DNA of 20,231 nt from a virus: positions 1 through 20,231 of IMG/VR virus record IMGVR_UViG_3300005585_000014; one strand, given 5' to 3'. Shown here piece after piece: positions 1 through 5,473 of the stretch. Positions within the stretch are counted from its first letter, which is position 1. Every line of letters begins with the position of its first letter. A model generated the notes under the pieces. The model ran no database searches and was not told where the DNA came from. It worked only from the letters and a program-made list of their open reading frames with translations. A program made the position numbers and the translations under genes.

Positions 1-258
1 GGAAGCGGAGCGGGAAACGTGGATAGCGGAGAAAGCGGCGTGGGAAGCGTGGATAGCGGCGCGGGAAGCGGCGGATGCGGCGTGGGAAGTGTGGGTAGCG
101 GCGCGGGAAGCGGCGGATGCGGCGCAGGAAGCGGCGGAAGCGGCGCTGGAAGCAGAAGACCGCGAATAAACAACCTCAAAGAATGGGTGGAAGGGCTGGC
201 ATTCATGGTTGCCACTCTCAGCGGGTGGCAGAGGGTCGAACTTGAAACAGTTCAGTAG
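1..258 (+). CDS. Gly/Ser-repeat protein, C-terminal end only (5' partial)
   Basis: The frame is open from the first base of the window, so the true start lies upstream. The GTG at 19 is an internal codon unless proven otherwise. The visible part begins with about 50 residues made almost only of Gly, Ser, Ala, Val and a few Cys and Asp. They follow a 14-residue period, and two units contain the GSGGCG motif. A short non-repetitive tail follows (RRPRINNLKEWVEGLAFMV and on), with a basic patch and a helical, partly hydrophobic end. The stop TAG overlaps a GTG by one base. The gene leads into an operon of recombination genes, so the repeat may be a flexible linker in a replication or recombination protein. 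That is inference only; I do not recognise the family. Confidence 0.6.
   Translation, partial: GSGAGNVDSGESGVGSVDSGAGSGGCGVGSVGSGAGSGGCGAGSGGSGAGSRRPRINNLKEWVEGLAFMVATLSGWQRVELETVQ
19..160 (+). repeat. Imperfect 42-bp tandem repeat encoding a Gly/Ser linker
   Basis: A 28-base block at 55-82 recurs unchanged at 97-124, a period of 42 bases or 14 codons. Degenerate partial units of the same GGAAGCGGCG style lie on both sides. Because 42 is a multiple of three, gain or loss of a unit keeps the reading frame. Confidence 0.75.
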
Positions 259-644
259 TGACGAAATGGGCCCTAGAGCAATTCCGAATAGCGGCCCCGT
301 TAGGGAAGAAATTATGCGCTTCTTGTTTTTGGGAGATGTCACCAAGCGACCGGCACAAGTCCTGCCAGAAGTGCAGAAAGGCCGGCGGGTATCTGACGTG
401 GAGCGGAAAGCATGAACAAGCCGCCAAGCCTAGTGATTATCACTTGCGTCCGCTGCGGAACGACTCGCAAAACGACCGAGCGCAGGCAGAAATACTGCGG
501 CCTGGAATGCGCGCAGGAAGCGAAGGCCGACAAGTACCGCGCCGAGATCAATCAACTCATGTCGGAGGGCAAGATCCCGGCAACACGCATGGAAGCGTCA
601 TTCGCGGGCGCGAAGTTTTACTTCACCGGTCAGCCGTGCGGTAA
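258..644 (+). CDS. Zinc-finger reading frame, possibly frameshifted into the next gene
   Basis: A GTG at 258 overlaps the TAG of the upstream gene by one base. The first ~50 residues look like a real zinc-binding module: CASC near residue 21 and CQKC near residue 36, followed by basic residues, in the style of small phage treble-clef or HNH-associated fingers. After about residue 52 the frame runs through the well-supported gene at 412-852 and becomes Arg-rich and featureless, as an out-of-frame shadow would. No Shine-Dalgarno box precedes the GTG. Either this is a real gene with a long overlap, or its useful N-terminal part was once (or is still, by frameshifting) joined to the next gene. 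A competing frame at 209-415 ends in an ATGA overlap with the next gene but has no recognisable motif. Confidence 0.35.
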   Translation: MTKWALEQFRIAAPLGKKLCASCFWEMSPSDRHKSCQKCRKAGGYLTWSGKHEQAAKPSDYHLRPLRNDSQNDRAQAEILRPGMRAGSEGRQVPRRDQSTHVGGQDPGNTHGSVIRGREVLLHRSAVR

Positions 645-852
645 CGGACATATCGACGTGCGGACAACAAGCACGAAGAACTGCGTTGTCTGTTCGCGAG
701 ACAAACACCGCCGCGACAACGCACTCAAGGCCGGAAAACGCGAGAGTCAGGCGAAGCCGGTGAAGGTGTCCGAATCTGTCCAGACGAATACGACATGGCT
801 GCACATTCTGTCCGATTGGCGGCCTGTGGTGGTGGCGCGTGGAATGGTCTGA
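412..852 (+). CDS. Phage zinc-ribbon protein
   Basis: A 146-residue protein with two visible metal-binding modules. The N-terminal one has CVRC at about residues 12-15, then YCGLEC at about 28-33. The second is PCGNGH near residue 75 followed by CVVC near residue 92, preceded by the FYFTG lead-in. This second pattern is common in small phage proteins that accompany homing endonucleases or bind nucleic acid. The start is well supported: a GGAG box at 400-403 lies exactly 8 bases before the ATG. The region after the second module is basic and may contact DNA. I infer a nucleic-acid-binding role in the early operon, and no catalytic motif is visible. The upstream frame carries a further Cys pair that may have belonged to this protein. 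Confidence 0.7.
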   Translation: MNKPPSLVIITCVRCGTTRKTTERRQKYCGLECAQEAKADKYRAEINQLMSEGKIPATRMEASFAGAKFYFTGQPCGNGHIDVRTTSTKNCVVCSRDKHRRDNALKAGKRESQAKPVKVSESVQTNTTWLHILSDWRPVVVARGMV

Positions 853-856
853 CCCC

Positions 857-1051
857 ATGCCCGGACCTTACCCCGGAGTGATGGAGATATCCCGCGACGG
901 AGGCTGGTGCAAAGAATGCAACCGCCAGCATCGGGACACCATCTCAAGGCGCCGGGAAGGCGATACGTTGATTTACTGGCGAACGATTGGCCCGCATTGG
1001 GTGCGGCATTTCAATTCTGCGGATGAGGCGAAGGCATATGACTACGTTTGA
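857..1051 (+). CDS. Small hypothetical protein with a single CxxC
   Basis: About 64 residues. It contains WCKEC followed by NRQHRD, then a short Arg-rich stretch and an aromatic-rich C-terminal half (IYWRTIGPHWVRHF). The family is not recognised. Two starts are possible: ATG at 857, just after the preceding stop, or an in-frame GTG at 839 that would overlap the preceding gene by 14 bases. Neither has a clear Shine-Dalgarno box, so I prefer the ATG. The 3' end overlaps the start of the next gene at 1038 by 14 bases. Position in an unbroken chain of overlapping genes is the main reason to accept it. Confidence 0.5.
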   Translation: MPGPYPGVMEISRDGGWCKECNRQHRDTISRRREGDTLIYWRTIGPHWVRHFNSADEAKAYDYV

Positions 1052-1235
1052 GTGGCAACCGATAGAGACGGCTCCGAGGCAGAAGCATCCGATGATTGTG
1101 GTTCGCGGGTATTTTGCCGACCGCGATTATCTGACCGACCCGTGGTGTGTCTTTTGGGCGGATGGAGCATGGCAGCGATGGCCGCACAATGATCCGCCAA
1201 CGATGTGGGTAGCCCTCCCGGAGCCGCCAAAGTGA
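1038..1235 (+). CDS. DUF551-like small phage protein
   Basis: A 65-residue protein. The N-terminus MTTFEWQPIETAP and the C-terminus MWVALPEPPK match the signature ends of the DUF551-type proteins common in phages and prophages (a WxPIETAP opening and a W-x-PLPxPP close). Their biochemical role is unknown. The frame is open upstream to 987, but the ATG at 1038 starts exactly at the conserved opening and has GAGG at 1025-1028 at 9-base spacing. The TGA overlaps the GTG of ninB (GTGA), so translation is probably coupled. Confidence 0.7.
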   Translation: MTTFEWQPIETAPRQKHPMIVVRGYFADRDYLTDPWCVFWADGAWQRWPHNDPPTMWVALPEPPK

Positions 1236-1684
1236 ACTTCCGCCTATCCGGCCGCCACGACTGGCAACGCATTCGCGATTACGTCGCCAGCCTTTCATGG
1301 CAGCGCCCGAAACTCGTTGACGGCAAGCCCGTTATCGACAGTTTCGGCGCTCCCGTCATGCAGGGGATTCAGTACCGCGTGACGATTGAGGAAATCAAAT
1401 CGAAGCGCAGCCTTGAGCAAAATTCGCGCTATTGGGCGCTGATGACGGCTATCAGCAAGCAAGCCCCAGCGTATCAAGGCGGTGTCTGGTACTCCGCTGA
1501 GGTTTGGCACGCCTACTGCGCCACAAGGTTCCTTGGCATGGATTCCGGCCCCTATGGGACTGGCGTGCCGAAGCGCACTAGCGGCCTCAAGGTGGGCGAG
1601 TTCTGCGACTACATGACACAGATCGAGATATGGGCAGGCGAGCAGTTCGCGGGCTTTGAATTTGAGTGGGAGCAAGCGGCATGA
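1232..1684 (+). CDS. ninB: NinB/Orf-family recombination protein
   Basis: A 150-residue protein. The central KSKRSLEQNSRYWALMTAIS and the following YSAEVWHAYCATRFLG are hallmarks of the lambda Orf/NinB family. That family acts as a recombination mediator: it binds single-stranded DNA and SSB and substitutes for host RecFOR during phage recombination. Length agrees with the family (lambda Orf is about 146 residues). The longer frame from 1205 adds nine unlikely residues. The GTG at 1232 is preferred because it gives a 4-base overlap with the preceding stop and has GGAG at 1220-1223, exactly 8 bases upstream. With ninG downstream, this forms a lambdoid recombination module. The family call is confident; activity in this phage is inferred. 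Confidence 0.85.
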   Translation: MNFRLSGRHDWQRIRDYVASLSWQRPKLVDGKPVIDSFGAPVMQGIQYRVTIEEIKSKRSLEQNSRYWALMTAISKQAPAYQGGVWYSAEVWHAYCATRFLGMDSGPYGTGVPKRTSGLKVGEFCDYMTQIEIWAGEQFAGFEFEWEQAA

Positions 1685-1788
1685 AGAAAAGAGCGTTGCA
1701 TCGTCGGCACAAAATAAGCGGGCTCACGCTTGAGTGGTGGTTTGTGAAGTCGTATTTCGGGTTTAGTCACTACGAGATAAGCGAATGA
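1681..1788 (+). CDS. 35-residue basic micro-protein
   Basis: A short ORF beginning MKKRALHRRHK and continuing with TLEWWFVKSYFGF. It has a strongly basic N-terminus and an aromatic C-terminal half. It overlaps ninB by 4 bases (ATGA) and the next ORF by 4 bases. A GGGAG box ends exactly 8 bases before the ATG (1668-1672), the same arrangement as for ninB and other genes here. I do not recognise it. Tight coupling on both sides and the good ribosome site argue that it is translated. Confidence 0.55.
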   Translation: MKKRALHRRHKISGLTLEWWFVKSYFGFSHYEISE

Positions 1789-1922
1789 CCCTAGCCATCC
1801 CAAAAAAGGCCAAGAAGCCCAAAGCCAAGTCCCTCAAATGGTATCGCGACAAGGCATGGGAACTAACAAGCAAGAACGACGTTGATCGTGTTATGAGCGA
1901 ACTGGCGAGGTGGGCGGCGTGA
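1785..1922 (+). CDS. 45-residue ORF: truncated second copy of the NinG N-terminus
   Basis: The first ~30 residues (AIPKKAKKPKAK, then WYRDKAWELTSK) repeat the N-terminus of the downstream NinG, with only S for P and K for R changed inside the shared block. After the shared TSK the sequence departs (NDVDRVMSELARWAA) and stops. All zinc-binding and catalytic parts of NinG are missing. It overlaps the previous ORF by 4 bases and the next GTG by 4 bases, so it sits cleanly in the operon. A weak GAG at 1774-1776 lies 8 bases upstream. It may be a decayed duplicate, or a retained small basic protein that competes with NinG for its partner or substrate. The homology is seen directly; any function is inference. 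Confidence 0.6.
   Translation: MTLAIPKKAKKPKAKSLKWYRDKAWELTSKNDVDRVMSELARWAA
1792..1873 (+). repeat. Direct repeat, copy 1 (ninG 5' end)
   Basis: By hand alignment this 82-base block matches 2012-2093 at 73 of 82 positions without gaps. Seven of the nine differences are synonymous in the shared reading frame. Confidence 0.9.
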
Positions 1923-2011
1923 CTGATTGGGAAATTATTTTAATTGGCTTTGCCGTTGGGGCAATTACGGCGACGATTTGCGACCTCATCATGAGCTTTC
2001 GCCGGAAATGA
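1919..2011 (+). CDS. 30-residue single-pass membrane micro-protein
   Basis: A GTG-started ORF, opening MTDWEIILIGFAVGAITATI and ending MSFRRK. It consists of one hydrophobic helix of about 20 residues followed by a basic end, which predicts an N-out, C-in single-pass inner-membrane peptide. GAGG at 1907-1910 is exactly 8 bases upstream of the GTG. The ORF overlaps the previous stop by 4 bases and the ninG ATG by 4 bases. It separates the truncated and full ninG copies. Its role is unknown; the start signals and the clean helix make a chance ORF less likely. Confidence 0.55.
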   Translation: MTDWEIILIGFAVGAITATICDLIMSFRRK

Positions 2012-2493
2012 TAGCCATCCCCAAGAAAGCCAAGAAGCCCAAAGCCAAGCCCCTCAGATGGTATCGCGATAAAGCGTGGGAACTGACAAGCAAATACGTT
2101 CGACTCAGAGAGGCCGATGAAGATGGATATAACCGATGCGTCACCTGCGGATTGGTCCGTCATTGGAAGGAACTCCAAGCTGGACATTTTGTTGCACAGG
2201 CTCAAGGCAATGCCGCCCGATGGGATTTACGAAATATTCACCCCCAATGCTATCGGTGCAACATCAATCTTGGTGGGAACGGTGCCGAGTACGGACCTTA
2301 TATTCGTGCTCAATTTGGCGACGAAGCACATGACGAAATCCGCCGACTTGCTGGGCAAACGCGAATCATGCGACGAGCAGACTACGAAGAAATCATAGAC
2401 GACATGGCGACCCGGCTGGCCCGTATCGCGTTGAATCCGGGGGAACGTGAGGAATCCGAATCAACTCGCTGGGCCTTGGAGCATTGCTCATGA
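2008..2493 (+). CDS. ninG: NinG/Rap-family recombination endonuclease
   Basis: A 161-residue protein of the NinG (lambda Rap) family, structure-specific nucleases that resolve recombination intermediates such as Holliday junctions. The basic N-terminus (IPKKAKKPKAK) leads into WYRDKAWELTSKY. Zinc ligands are visible as C44-x2-C47 and C81-x2-C84, with QAGHF (H60) and NIHPQCYRCN (H78) forming the HNH-like core. The open frame extends upstream to 1927, but that part lies out of phase inside the membrane micro-gene. The ATG at 2008 overlaps its stop by 4 bases, and the homology begins there. No strong Shine-Dalgarno box is seen, so translation probably relies on coupling. Lambda Rap is somewhat longer (about 204 residues). 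It pairs functionally with ninB. Confidence 0.88.
   Translation: MIAIPKKAKKPKAKPLRWYRDKAWELTSKYVRLREADEDGYNRCVTCGLVRHWKELQAGHFVAQAQGNAARWDLRNIHPQCYRCNINLGGNGAEYGPYIRAQFGDEAHDEIRRLAGQTRIMRRADYEEIIDDMATRLARIALNPGEREESESTRWALEHCS
2012..2093 (+). repeat. Direct repeat, copy 2 (inside ninG)
   Basis: Partner of 1792-1873; the copies start 220 bases apart. This copy continues into the complete ninG gene. Confidence 0.9.
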
Positions 2494-2648
2494 ACGCACA
2501 ACAACGCGAAGCAATCCGCCAAGCCAAGATACTGCGAGCCGAGACAGACCCGACAGGGCTAGCCGAGGACGTTCGCAAGATTAGCTGCCGGTTCCAAATC
2601 AAGTATCGCTGCCAGCAGGGTCAGCAAAACTATTTGCAGTTGCTTTGA
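2490..2648 (+). CDS. 52-residue hypothetical protein at the operon end
   Basis: The ATG overlaps the ninG stop by 4 bases, and GGAG at 2478-2481 lies exactly 8 bases upstream. The sequence starts MNAQQREAIRQAKILRAE, a predicted charged helix. Its last ~17 codons lie opposite the 3' end of the endolysin gene on the other strand, a tail-to-tail overlap of 50 bases. The family is not recognised. A helix followed by a short basic tail resembles small phage DNA-binding or regulatory peptides, but nothing diagnostic is seen. Confidence 0.5.
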   Translation: MNAQQREAIRQAKILRAETDPTGLAEDVRKISCRFQIKYRCQQGQQNYLQLL

Positions 2649-3129
2649 CTTCTTCAACCCGACGCCCCCACCCCTTTCCAAACGTCGGCCAGGTTGACCG
2701 GCCCTTGAGAAACTCTAGTCGGATTGCGCTGTACTTGTCGATGACCATTTGCGGATTGGTCAGCAGCACTTGTTTCAACGTCTGCTCACCAATGGCGCCG
2801 TCTGCAACAGCGCCGACAGTCGTCTGGAGCCACTTTGCTGCGCGAGACAACCCGCTGTTGACCGCTGCATCAAAGACAAGGTAGTCAACGCCAGAGGGCA
2901 ATTTGTCGCCTTTGATGCGATCCCAGTACATCTCGCGGTACAACGGCGCAACCTTGGCTGGCGTCAACGCCTTCATCTCGTCTTCGCTGACGGCGCGGTC
3001 GATCCAATCCTCCCAGACATCCTGCGTCACGCCAAGGTTAGTCCTGCCGCCAGGGTCTTGCGGGTGGTTGACGTAGCCGCCTTCGTGCTTCAGAAGGTGG
3101 GCCAAGCATGACTCAAAGTTGGCTTTCAT
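2599..3129 (-). CDS. Endolysin, GH108-type N-acetylmuramidase
   Basis: A 176-residue cytoplasmic murein hydrolase that cleaves the glycan backbone of the host wall once the holin opens the membrane. The glycosyl hydrolase 108 signature is clear: HLLKHEGGYVN with the expected catalytic Glu at residue 16, then DPGGRTNLGVTQ at about 25-36. The rest, including FDAAVNSG and the region around IGEQTLK, fits the C-terminal peptidoglycan-binding domain that usually follows in this family. There is no signal peptide or N-terminal membrane anchor, so export should need a holin. The gene overlaps the upstream membrane-protein gene by 4 bases and is the last gene of the minus-strand late unit. Its length is typical of the family. 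Confidence 0.9.
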   Translation of the reverse strand: MKANFESCLAHLLKHEGGYVNHPQDPGGRTNLGVTQDVWEDWIDRAVSEDEMKALTPAKVAPLYREMYWDRIKGDKLPSGVDYLVFDAAVNSGLSRAAKWLQTTVGAVADGAIGEQTLKQVLLTNPQMVIDKYSAIRLEFLKGRSTWPTFGKGWGRRVEEVKATANSFADPAGSDT

Positions 3130-3359
3130 TTGTCACCCTTGTCTTGGTTCTCTTTTTGCTCTTTGCCCATCTTGATGCCCGCGATTGTTCCGACAAACGC
3201 TCCGACGATGGTATTGAAGGATGGCTGGAGCATCTTAAAGAGTTCGTCGTTGTTTACGATAGGGTCAAACAAACCAACCAACGAAGCAGTGCAAGTCGCC
3301 ACTAACACCACCGCCAAGGAAAGGCAGCAGATCATGGTGATGTAATCAGCAATCTTCAT
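3126..3359 (-). CDS. Small membrane protein, second holin or antiholin candidate
   Basis: A 77-residue protein. I chose the ATG at 3357-3359 (MKIADYITM) because AAGGA lies about 7 bases upstream and the start overlaps the preceding stop by 4 bases; a longer in-frame start at 3401 would overlap the holin gene widely. It has one strong membrane helix at about residues 8-30, a second weaker hydrophobic stretch (FNTIVGAFVGTIAGIKMG, about 47-64) and a very charged C-terminus. Position between a three-helix holin and the endolysin suggests a lysis role such as a second holin, antiholin or inner-membrane helper. It has no spanin lipobox or periplasmic coiled coil. The assignment rests on topology and context, not homology. 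Confidence 0.65.
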   Translation of the reverse strand: MKIADYITMICCLSLAVVLVATCTASLVGLFDPIVNNDELFKMLQPSFNTIVGAFVGTIAGIKMGKEQKENQDKGDK

Positions 3360-3832
3360 TTCTTGTCCTTTTCTTTGCTGCCAATGCTTGAGCCAAACCA
3401 AAAGTTCAACATGGTTGCGATCACCGTGCCTAGAATGAACCCCAAAATCGTATCGGCAAATCGGACGTTCTGTTCTGGAATTACGCTGAAAGTAATAAAG
3501 CCAATGTAGATCGCCGCGCAGACTGACCAGAAGGAGGTCAGATACATCGTGAACCGCTTGCTGAACACATCCGACTGTTGGAGCGCAGCGACTTGCATGG
3601 CCCGAGCGTCGGCGGTGTTGGCCTGCTCAACCTTCAGCGTCTCCAGATCAATCTGAGCCAGCTTCAAAGCAGCGTCAGGATCAGCGGAAATGGCTTTAGT
3701 GACCGCCTCGACGGTATCTGCTACACACAGCTTAGAAGCAATAGCCGATACAGCAAAACCCCCCAAGGGGCCAGCAACAGCAGTTGCGAGAGCGGGTGCA
3801 ATGTTACCAAGCAATCGGAGCAGTTCATTCAT
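3356..3832 (-). CDS. Three-helix phage holin
   Basis: A 158-residue protein matching the layout of the holin-of-three-membrane-segments family (GTA_holin_3TM type). A hydrophobic N-terminal helix lies at about residues 11-34. An amphipathic region follows, with the family-typical ARAMQVAALQQSD. Two further hydrophobic helices are at about 95-117 and 125-147, with FWFGSSIGSK near the end and a Lys/Asp-rich C-terminus. Such proteins form inner-membrane lesions that release the endolysin. The ATG at 3832 overlaps the upstream gene's stop by 4 bases, and the stop overlaps the downstream membrane-protein gene by 4 bases. Together these form a compact lysis cassette. Confidence 0.8.
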   Translation of the reverse strand: MNELLRLLGNIAPALATAVAGPLGGFAVSAIASKLCVADTVEAVTKAISADPDAALKLAQIDLETLKVEQANTADARAMQVAALQQSDVFSKRFTMYLTSFWSVCAAIYIGFITFSVIPEQNVRFADTILGFILGTVIATMLNFWFGSSIGSKEKDKK

Positions 3833-4062
3833 TTGTCTGCTTTGTTATCTAAGCGGTCAAACAGCTTGGTCAGCATCTCTTTGATCTCGCGGATGTCGTC
3901 TTTGTAGTCATCTCTCACTACATATGTTCGAGGCAAATCCTCGCGCAGTTTGCCTAAATCAGATTTCAAGTCTTTGACCGCCGCCCAGAGCTCTCTGGCA
4001 AACCAGCCCAACCCGCTTGCCGCTGCCCCGAAAGCCAAGTTGATGAGGTCTTGTGAGTTCAT
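3829..4062 (-). CDS. Small membrane-anchored coiled-coil protein of the lysis cassette
   Basis: A 77-residue protein. A short hydrophobic/amphipathic N-terminal region (INLAFGAAASGLGWFARELW, about 7-26) is followed by a charged helix containing YVVRDDYKDDIREIKEMLTK and a Lys/Asp-rich end. Proteins with this LPxxYVxxDDYxxDIxEIKxML pattern are common beside holin genes in phages and are usually unnamed. XhlA-like lysis accessory proteins have a similar overall plan with the anchor at the other end. I infer a membrane-associated accessory role in lysis. It overlaps the holin gene by 4 bases. Confidence 0.65.
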   Translation of the reverse strand: MNSQDLINLAFGAAASGLGWFARELWAAVKDLKSDLGKLREDLPRTYVVRDDYKDDIREIKEMLTKLFDRLDNKADK

Positions 4063-4068
4063 GGCAGA

Positions 4069-4425
4069 TTACAAGCCTTGGCCAGGTGTGATGTAGACAG
4101 TAGATGCCGCTGCTGCCAAACCGCTAAAAAACGTCTCCGTGTTAAAACGCAAAATCTCCACACTTCCGGGCAACAGAACAATTGCAGATGATGGAGTGCC
4201 GGCAATAGGCGCAACAGCGTTTGTTTGCGCCAGAGCGGCAGTCGCACCAAAACCTACAAACACAGTGTTTACTGCACTGGCATTGATGACCCGATACTGC
4301 CCCGCAGCCTGCGCATTTAGTTGATCATGCACTGGGGCTTGAACACCCGTTGGAGCCGCAGCATCAGCAGCAATGACAACCGTTTTGCCCAATGGCGAAA
4401 AAGCAATTTGTGAATTTGTAGACAT
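4069..4425 (-). CDS. Small Ala-rich beta protein, probable virion accessory
   Basis: A 118-residue protein with alternating hydrophobic and small residues (YRVINASAVNTVFVGFGATA, then SAIVLLPGSVEILRF), which suggests a beta-sandwich. There is no signal peptide or catalytic motif. AAGGG lies 7 bases upstream of the ATG. It lies between the fibre genes and the lysis cassette, so it may be a tail or fibre accessory, a fibre chaperone or a decoration protein. I do not recognise the family. The 40-base AT-rich gap before it is the only clearly AT-only intergenic stretch in this block. Confidence 0.6.
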   Translation of the reverse strand: MSTNSQIAFSPLGKTVVIAADAAAPTGVQAPVHDQLNAQAAGQYRVINASAVNTVFVGFGATAALAQTNAVAPIAGTPSSAIVLLPGSVEILRFNTETFFSGLAAAASTVYITPGQGL

Positions 4426-4465
4426 GATTAACCCTTAATAAAAATAAAACCAAAATCAAATAATT

Positions 4466-5473
4466 TTATATTAACACTCGCTTTTCTTTGCGCCTCGTAA
4501 AAATTGTTCTACCCAGTTGAGCAAAAAAATCCCAGCCTAAATTATTTCCAGCATTGACATTGCTGTTCACTGTATACGCATTGAATGTTGCGCCACCCGT
4601 GGCATTTATATCTTTGATGGTTAAATAACCTGTGCTGACTATTCCGGTGACTTGAGATAAAGTTGCTTGCGACCCAGCCAATGTAGATTGCAAAAACTTC
4701 TGTGTTGTGCCAGATGTGGCGAATGAACCGACTGTACTGATTACTCCAGATTTAAGCTGTATTGTTCCGTTAGTAAATGTAAACGCTCGGGTAGAACCTT
4801 GGGTAATTGCATCTTGAAATGCCCAAGAACCTCCAATACCATTAAAATTTAACGCTGTATCAACCGTAAGCCCACCCGTTGTAATAGTTTGAGCAGTAGT
4901 TGCGGCAAATGTTATTGTATTAGCAGTAGCTGTAAAACTCATGCCTGAGTGCATGGTCAAACTACCATACAGACCACCACTACTGGCACGTGTAAAGCTG
5001 CCAGTAAATGCCGACTGAAAGGTCAAGTTCATTAAACGAGCACCATTTCCACTCATGCTCACGATGTCGCTGCCCGAAACCACATTAAAGCTAACAGCAT
5101 TGGCTTCTGTTACGCCAATACCAGCAGTTATTGTGCGTGTCCCTGTCCCGCCAGCATATGTCAAATTTACGCGAGGTGTACCAGTCATTGTTACTGCCGT
5201 ACCACCAGAATAGACAGTTGTTGCATTTCCAGCAACACTAACAATGTTGCTATTAAAGTTGATCGTTCCAGTAAATGCACTAGGAATAAATGTCAAAACT
5301 GTTGTGTTTGCGGCAAGCGTAACCGTACCACCGCCAGAACTCGCGTCAAAAATTGCAGTATCGGCCGCAGTAGGAACTGTTGCCCCACCAGCACCCCCGC
5401 TAGATGTTGACCAATTCAGCAAATTTACGGCACTCCACGACCCTGTGCCGCCAATCCAATATCTGTTAGCCAT
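4466..5473 (-). CDS. Large low-complexity beta protein, probable fibre or adhesin
   Basis: A 335-residue protein. The N-terminal NRYWIGGTGSWSAVNLLNWS and VPTAADTAIFDASSGGG is a module I associate with uncharacterised phage and bacterial adhesin-like proteins. The remainder is rich in Thr, Ser, Gly, Ala and Asn, in short beta-strand-like runs (GTINFNSN, TITAGIGV, NTITFAATT, GTIQLKSG), consistent with a beta-solenoid. It ends with the odd basic tail RTIFTRRKEKRVLI. Position next to the sialidase-like and tailspike-adaptor genes supports a receptor-binding or fibre role. The start overlaps the upstream 31-codon ORF by 8 bases. The DNA is visibly AT-richer than the head genes, as expected for an exchanged host-range gene. 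Confidence 0.7.
   Translation of the reverse strand: MANRYWIGGTGSWSAVNLLNWSTSSGGAGGATVPTAADTAIFDASSGGGTVTLAANTTVLTFIPSAFTGTINFNSNIVSVAGNATTVYSGGTAVTMTGTPRVNLTYAGGTGTRTITAGIGVTEANAVSFNVVSGSDIVSMSGNGARLMNLTFQSAFTGSFTRASSGGLYGSLTMHSGMSFTATANTITFAATTAQTITTGGLTVDTALNFNGIGGSWAFQDAITQGSTRAFTFTNGTIQLKSGVISTVGSFATSGTTQKFLQSTLAGSQATLSQVTGIVSTGYLTIKDINATGGATFNAYTVNSNVNAGNNLGWDFFAQLGRTIFTRRKEKRVLI

Noticed and set aside
1-160. CRISPR-like array
   Set aside because: The repeats are coding, tandem without unique spacers and have a codon-multiple period.
209-415. A 68-codon plus-strand frame ending in an ATGA overlap with the zinc-ribbon gene
   Set aside because: It has no recognisable motif and competes with the CASC...CQKC frame; only the overlap speaks for it.
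4426-4465. AT-only gap with an imperfect inverted repeat, possible promoter or terminator
   Set aside because: Pairing is weak and A/T only, and no -35/-10 pair with proper spacing could be found.
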